A DNA stretch of 26,839 nt from DASUFI01 sp036274635 (GTDB taxonomy: Bacteria > Planctomycetota > B15-G4): NCBI GenBank assembly GCA_036274635.1, contig DASUFI010000094.1, forward strand, positions 1 to 26,839, read 5' to 3'. Below the pieces are notes generated by a model. It was given only the letters and a program-made list of their open reading frames with translations, had not been told where the DNA came from and did no database searches. Below, piece by piece: positions 23,253 to 26,839 of the stretch (position 1 is its first letter; every line of letters starts with the position of its first letter). A program made the translations under genes and the position numbers.

Positions 23253-23699
23253 TCAGCCGCCCTCGGGCGGCTCGATCCAGTAGCGGGCCATCTGCAGGAA
23301 GGTGAAGGAGGCCGACCAGGCCACCAGCACCAGGCCCGTCAGCGCCTCGACGCCGATGAGCAGGCGGATCGCGCCGACGGGCGTGATCTGCTCGAAGCCC
23401 AGCGTCGTGTAGGCCATCGCCGAGACGTACAGGTAGTCCGGCGCGAAGCCGACGGTCGCTCCCTGCAGGTCGCCGACCTCCCACGACGCCGGCAGCTGGT
23501 GCAGGAAGGCCATGGCCGCGGCGAACACCGCGATCTCGACCATGTGCGCCGCGAGGATGGCCACGACGCCGAACGTCACCCGCCGCCGTGACATCGTGCG
23601 CTGCCCCCGCGCCCGCGGGCTGAGCAGCCCGAAGGCCTGGAAGTGCACGCCGATGCACACCAGCAGGCAGATCAGCGACAGGGTCAGGACGCTGAGCAT
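23253..23699 (-). CDS. Small two-helix ion-channel-like membrane protein with altered filter
   Basis: A 148-residue membrane protein with four hydrophobic stretches: residues about 3-25, 42-65, 88-97 (pore helix) and 110-135. The last two with the loop AMAYTTLGFEQITPVG resemble the pore of the small Ion_trans_2 potassium-channel family, in which the motif is usually YTTLGYGD followed by RLLG, an EA..G step and WS (here IRLLIGVEALTGLVLVAWSA). The filter itself differs: G101-F102-E103-Q104 replaces GYGD. Potassium selectivity is therefore uncertain. The ATG is 9 bases after the stop of the carbonic anhydrase gene, so the two are probably one operon. It may be a channel, or a protein that kept the fold but not the conduction. 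Confidence 0.7.
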   Translation of the reverse strand: MLSVLTLSLICLLVCIGVHFQAFGLLSPRARGQRTMSRRRVTFGVVAILAAHMVEIAVFAAAMAFLHQLPASWEVGDLQGATVGFAPDYLYVSAMAYTTLGFEQITPVGAIRLLIGVEALTGLVLVAWSASFTFLQMARYWIEPPEGG

Positions 23700-23708
23700 C
23701 GGCCGGCG

Positions 23709-24425
23709 CTAGCCGTCGAGGAAGCTCACCATCCCCGTGTCGAGGTCGTAGTAGGCGCCCACGACCTTCAGCTGGCCCGACCCGGTCATCCCCTGCAGCA
23801 CGGGCTGCGAGTCGCGCAGCGCCTGCTCCACGTCGTGCACGTTGGCCTTGCAGGTGGCCTCGACGTCCTGGTCCCTGGTGGCGAGGACCGCCGGCCGGAT
23901 AGCCTCCACGAGCGAGGCGATGTGGTCGTGCGGCATGCTCCCGGAGGCGATCACCTCCTTGGCCGCCTTCACGGCGCCGCAGCGCTGGTGGCCGAGCACG
24001 ACGAGGAGCCGCGTGCCGAGGTGCTCGGCCGCGTACTCGATGCTGCCCAGGGCGTGGTCGTCGAGCACGTTGCCGGCGACGCGCACCACGAACAGGTCTC
24101 CGAGGCCCTGGTCGAAGAGGACCTCCGGCGTCGTGCGCGAATCGGAGCAGCTGACGATGATGGCCGACGGCGACTGGCCGCTGGCCAGCTCCGTGCGCCG
24201 CGCGGGATCCTGGCGCGGGTGCTGCAGGTGGCCCGACACGAAGCGCTGGTTGCCCTCGGTCAGCAGGGCCATGGCGTCCGCGGGAGCCAGGCCGCTCGGG
24301 TGCTCTGTCGCCGCGGCATGCATGTCGTGCGCGTCGTGCGCGTCGTGTGCGGCCGGCGGGTGGCTGCTCGTGCAGCCACACAGGCCGCTGGCGAGGACGA
24401 GGGCTGCGATGGCGCTGCGCTGCAT
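23709..24425 (-). CDS. Lipoprotein beta-class carbonic anhydrase
   Basis: A 238-residue beta-carbonic anhydrase, which interconverts CO2 and bicarbonate. Zinc ligands are C93 in SCSDSR, H146 and C149 in LGHQRCGAVKA; the D95-R97 dyad is present, and VVRVAGN follows as usual. The N-terminus has a lipoprotein-type signal (LASGLCGC, lipid Cys at C18), so the enzyme probably acts outside the cytoplasmic membrane. Between the anchor and the domain lies a His/Asp repeat, HDAHDAHDMH (residues 27-36), which could bind zinc. GGAGG stands 6 bases before ATG 24425, which decides the start; the frame is open for about 1.4 kb upstream but only as the shadow of the gene on the other strand. The channel-like gene follows 9 bases later. 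The pairing suggests linked pH or bicarbonate balance, which is inference. Confidence 0.92.
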   Translation of the reverse strand: MQRSAIAALVLASGLCGCTSSHPPAAHDAHDAHDMHAAATEHPSGLAPADAMALLTEGNQRFVSGHLQHPRQDPARRTELASGQSPSAIIVSCSDSRTTPEVLFDQGLGDLFVVRVAGNVLDDHALGSIEYAAEHLGTRLLVVLGHQRCGAVKAAKEVIASGSMPHDHIASLVEAIRPAVLATRDQDVEATCKANVHDVEQALRDSQPVLQGMTGSGQLKVVGAYYDLDTGMVSFLDG

Positions 24426-24594
24426 GGACGAACCTCCGTGGCCCGGTGTCGAGCAGACGTCGCTCCTCGGGGCGCGCGGCAATGTAGGCCGGCCCGGACC
24501 GGCTTGTCCAACGTGCCGGCGTCGGCCGGTCGCGCGCTCCCCTCGCACGCACGCCGCGCCATGTGAAGACGCGAGCGCCCGTCGACGTGCGCGC

Positions 24595-24623
24595 TGGAAC
24601 TCGGCGGGCCAAAGTCCTATCAC
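24595..24623 (+). promoter_or_regulatory. Promoter candidate of the AI-2E-family gene, leaderless type
   Basis: TGGAAC (24595-24600), 17 bases, TATCAC (24618-24623), then 9 bases to the ATG at 24633. No Shine-Dalgarno site is present. The box-to-ATG distance equals that of the SGNH copies. Confidence 0.4.
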
Positions 24624-24632
24624 TCGGGCGCA

Positions 24633-25745
24633 ATGAATGCCGCCGCGCGTCACGACGTCCCCCGCATCGTCCTGGTGCTCGCGCTGCTGGGCGGGCTCAT
24701 CCTGCTCAGCCTGTGGCTCATCCGGCCGTTCCTGCCGGCCATCGTCTGGGCCACCATGATCACGGTGGCCACCTGGCCGATCATGGTCGGCCTGCAGCGC
24801 CGGCTGGGCGGGCAGCGCTGGGCGGCGGTCACCGTGATGACCATCGCGCAGCTGCTGGTCTTCGTGGTGCCGCTCTCGCTGGCCATCGGCACCATCGTCA
24901 CGCACGTGGACGACATCACGGGCTGGGCCAGGTCGCTCGAGACGATGGACCTCGGGGCGCCGCCCGACTGGCTGCACAAGGTGCCGCTCGCGGGCGAGCG
25001 GCTCGACCAGGGTTGGCGCGACCTCGCCGCCGACGGCAACCTGCGCGGCAGGATCACGCCCTACGCGGGCGAGCTCGTGAAGTGGTTCGTGGCGCAGATG
25101 GGCGGCCTCGGCACCATCGTGGGCCAGTTCCTGCTCACCGTGATCGTCTCGGGCATCCTCTTCGCGCAGGGGGAGGCGGCGGCCCGCGGGCTGCTGCTCT
25201 TCGCGCACCGGCTCGGCGACGACCGCGGCGAGGCCTCGGTGCGGCTCGCGGGCCAGGCCATCCGCGGCGTGGCGCTGGGCGTGGTCGTCACGGCGCTCGT
25301 CCAGTCCGTGCTGGGCGGCATCGGTCTCGCCGTCGTCGGCATGCCCTTCGTCGGCGTGCTCACCGCGGTCATGTTCATGCTCGCGGTCGCGCAGATCGGC
25401 GTCATTCCAGTCCTCGCCTGCGCCGTGATCTACGAGTACATGCACGCCGGCTCGGCGTGGGGCACGGCGCTGCTGGTGTGGTCGGTGTTCGTGGGGCTCA
25501 TCGACAACTTCATCCGGCCCGTGCTCATCAAGCGCGGCGCCGACCTCCCGCTGCTGCTCATCTTCGCGGGCGTGGTGGGCGGGCTCATCAGCTTCGGGCT
25601 GGTGGGGATCTTCGTCGGGCCGGTGGTGCTGGCCGTCACCTGGACGCTCGTCTCGGCGTGGGTGCGGCCGGCGCCGGAGGTGGTGGCGGAAGCGGAAGCC
25701 GTGGCGCTGGAGCCCGAGACGGACACCAAGCCGCCGCCCGCCTAG
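24633..25745 (+). CDS. AI-2E family (YdiK/PerM-type) membrane transporter
   Basis: A 370-residue membrane protein of the AI-2E family. Helices 1-3 lie in the first 90 residues (LLGGLILLSLWLIRPFLPAI and WATMITVATWPIM are characteristic). An extramembrane segment of about 60 residues follows (about 95-160). The C-terminal helices include GVALGVVVTALVQSVLGGIG, a glycine-rich re-entrant part with VGMPFVGVLTAVMFMLA, and the family signature DNFIRPVLIKRGADLPLLLI. Members have been linked to autoinducer-2 export or ion/proton exchange, but most have no known substrate. The tail after residue 345 is Ala/Glu/Pro-rich and probably disordered. It is transcribed divergently from the carbonic anhydrase gene across 207 bases. 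It has no ribosome site and may be read from a leaderless mRNA. Confidence 0.9.
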   Translation: MNAAARHDVPRIVLVLALLGGLILLSLWLIRPFLPAIVWATMITVATWPIMVGLQRRLGGQRWAAVTVMTIAQLLVFVVPLSLAIGTIVTHVDDITGWARSLETMDLGAPPDWLHKVPLAGERLDQGWRDLAADGNLRGRITPYAGELVKWFVAQMGGLGTIVGQFLLTVIVSGILFAQGEAAARGLLLFAHRLGDDRGEASVRLAGQAIRGVALGVVVTALVQSVLGGIGLAVVGMPFVGVLTAVMFMLAVAQIGVIPVLACAVIYEYMHAGSAWGTALLVWSVFVGLIDNFIRPVLIKRGADLPLLLIFAGVVGGLISFGLVGIFVGPVVLAVTWTLVSAWVRPAPEVVAEAEAVALEPETDTKPPPA

Positions 25746-25879
25746 TCCTTGCAGGGCGTGGCCGCGGGCGCGACGGGGCTCAAGACAACGACCCGCGATG
25801 CCGACCGCGGTTGTAACCGACCTGCCGTCCGGGCTCACAGGGGGCGGCATTCCGATCCAGGACTCGTGGAGACGACCGC

Positions 25880-26728
25880 ATGATCCGCAACACGCTCATT
25901 CCCTGCGCGCTGCTCGCCGCGACTTTCATCGCTCCGGCGGCGCTCGCCGGCCCCGGCGCCGACAGCCTGCAGTTCGCGCAGGAGATCAAGGCGCGCCTCG
26001 ACACGCTCAAGGACGGCCTCAAGGCGCTCGACACGCAATTCGCGAGCGACATCGGCGTCATCCAGGACGACTACCTGGCCGGCACCAGCGATCCGCCCGC
26101 GACGCACCTCGCCGTCTTCGAGCTGGTGAATGCGCTCGACGGCGACGTGGCCGCCCTGCTGCGCGGCTTCACCGACGGCGTCGAGGCGGACGCCTCCGCC
26201 CACCTGCAGGGCATGCTCGCCTTCCCCAATGCCTTCGCCGTGGGCGACGGCGGCCTCATCGACGGCGCCGCGGTCAAGGCCAGCAAGGCGCGCGTCAAGA
26301 GCACCGTCGCCAACTTCAAGAAGGTCCACAAGCTGGCCCTGCTCATGAAGGTGCTCAGCAACTACGACCTGATCTTCGATCGCCGCGGCCAGGTGGTGGA
26401 GCCCATGACCCCCAGCGAGGTGGTGGGCGAGGGCGCCGACGCGCCGTTGCGGATGCTGCGCGTGGACCTGCTCATGGCGGGCAGCGGCAAGCCGGTGGAG
26501 GGCGACGGTCTGCTGTGCCTCGCCGGCACCGCGGACCCGGGCGTTGCCGATCACGTCACCGTGTCGGCCTCGCTGCCCGGCGGCATCACGGTCTCGGACG
26601 ACGCGGGCGTCGACCCCGTCTCGGGCCGCTGGTCCCTCGAGCTGCCCGGCACGCTGCCGGAGGGCAACTGGGCCATCACGGTGACGCTCGACACGGTGTC
26701 CGTGAGCGACTCGCTGGCCATCCAGTAG
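25880..26728 (+). CDS. Secreted helical/beta protein of unknown function
   Basis: A 282-residue exported protein. The signal peptide is about residues 1-23 (PAALAG). A helical region (about 25-175) is rich in Lys, Ala and Asp, with FAQEIKARLDTLKDGLKALD at its start and VKSTVANFKKVHKLALLMKV near its end. The C-terminal part (about 185-282) is beta-rich and ends with TLPEGNWAITVTLDTVSVSD. Its plan matches the larger protein at 7260-8951, which has the same order of signal, helices and beta domain and a matching EGNWRVQAI string. I recognise no named family. GGAG lies 8 bases before the ATG. A short inverted repeat, GGTTGTAACC, lies about 65 bases before the ATG. The gene is probably monocistronic and is followed by a strong hairpin. 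Confidence 0.75.
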   Translation: MIRNTLIPCALLAATFIAPAALAGPGADSLQFAQEIKARLDTLKDGLKALDTQFASDIGVIQDDYLAGTSDPPATHLAVFELVNALDGDVAALLRGFTDGVEADASAHLQGMLAFPNAFAVGDGGLIDGAAVKASKARVKSTVANFKKVHKLALLMKVLSNYDLIFDRRGQVVEPMTPSEVVGEGADAPLRMLRVDLLMAGSGKPVEGDGLLCLAGTADPGVADHVTVSASLPGGITVSDDAGVDPVSGRWSLELPGTLPEGNWAITVTLDTVSVSDSLAIQ

Positions 26729-26784
26729 GCCGCGCTCCGGCTCTCCAGAGCGAGGGCCCGTCCGGCTCCCGAGTTCCTCGGGGA

Positions 26785-26820
26785 TCGGGGGATGGGGCGC
26801 CTTCGGCGCCGCATCCCCGA
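26785..26820 (+). terminator. Strong hairpin after the last gene
   Basis: GGGGATG, one unpaired G, GGCGCC, loop TTC, GGCGCC, one G, CATCCCC. The arms pair over 13 positions around one mismatch, and two more outer pairs are possible with a bulge. No T-run follows, so it may be a U-less terminator or an mRNA end stabiliser. Confidence 0.5.
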
Positions 26821-26839
26821 CCCCTGCGCACGTCCGCCG

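Noticed and set aside
19811..23305. Very long plus-strand open frame of 1164 codons across asnB and the MFS gene
   Set aside because: It reads antisense to asnB and then out of frame through the MFS gene. Its composition is Arg/His/Ala-rich without motifs, as expected at high GC.
11440..24425. SulP transporter and carbonic anhydrase as a bicarbonate uptake system
   Set aside because: The two genes lie more than 10 kb apart with unrelated genes between and are not co-transcribed. SulP substrate cannot be read from sequence.
24426..25850. Upstream extension of the carbonic anhydrase frame
   Set aside because: It covers the opposite strand of the AI-2E gene. The ATG at 24425 has a strong ribosome site and a lipoprotein signal, so the extension is not coding.
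1..26839. Search for CRISPR arrays, tRNAs, rRNAs and transposases
   Set aside because: No regularly spaced repeats, no tRNA-like TTCGA-type arms in context, no rRNA signature and no transposase or integrase motif were seen by eye. Small RNAs cannot be excluded.

Overview
This is a high-GC bacterial chromosome segment with a moderate density of genes. Many are secreted proteins of unknown function. There are no tRNA, rRNA, CRISPR or transposase genes that I can see. The lineage looks like Planctomycetota. The evidence is an FG-GAP beta-propeller protein with a Cys- and Gly-rich C-terminal domain ending in a TNG motif, a secreted aryl-sulfate sulfotransferase-like propeller, a TPR/peptidase-MA-like secreted protein, an anchored SGNH hydrolase, and an MFS carrier with a long loop before its last helix. 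This placement is inferred from protein style; no marker gene is present.

Layout. 1-1.6 kb: a cobalamin-binding-type radical SAM protein, 5' incomplete at the window edge, followed by a short orphan tail of an FG-GAP-type gene. 1.8-4.4 kb: a large secreted propeller-like protein. 4.4-4.9 kb: no convincing gene, with less GC-rich DNA. 4.9-5.5 kb: a small-protein plus nucleotidyltransferase pair that resembles toxin-antitoxin-like cassettes. 5.5-6.2 kb: a coiled-coil lipoprotein on the minus strand. 6.5-7.0 kb: a decayed metallo-beta-lactamase-fold gene. 7.3-9.0 kb: a secreted helical/beta protein. 9.2-9.7 kb: a single-domain asparaginase. 9.8-11.4 kb: the FG-GAP protein. 11.4-13.2 kb (minus): a SulP anion transporter with a STAS domain. 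13.3-14.8 kb: a secreted sulfotransferase-like propeller. 15.0-16.5 kb: a secreted TPR protein. 16.5-16.7 kb (minus): a frameshifted gene tail. 16.8-17.7 kb: a secreted double PRC-barrel protein. 17.7-19.7 kb (minus): a tandem duplication of an SGNH hydrolase gene, one copy intact and one broken by an out-of-frame deletion. 19.8-21.5 kb (minus): asnB. 21.7-23.2 kb: an MFS transporter. 23.3-24.4 kb (minus): a lipoprotein beta-carbonic anhydrase followed by a small channel-like protein. 24.6-25.7 kb: an AI-2E-family permease. 25.9-26.7 kb: a second secreted helical/beta protein, then a strong hairpin.

The window is not one pathway. Likely functional units are the nucleotidyltransferase pair, the carbonic anhydrase/channel pair, and the housekeeping gene asnB. 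The most informative observations are gene-decay events: the tandem SGNH duplication with a 469-nt microhomology-flanked deletion, the truncated metallo-beta-lactamase, the orphan FG-GAP tail and the frameshifted minus-strand tail. A promoter shape with a -10-like box about 9 nt before the ATG also suggests leaderless transcripts. I did not find a convincing large undescribed defence or biosynthetic system.
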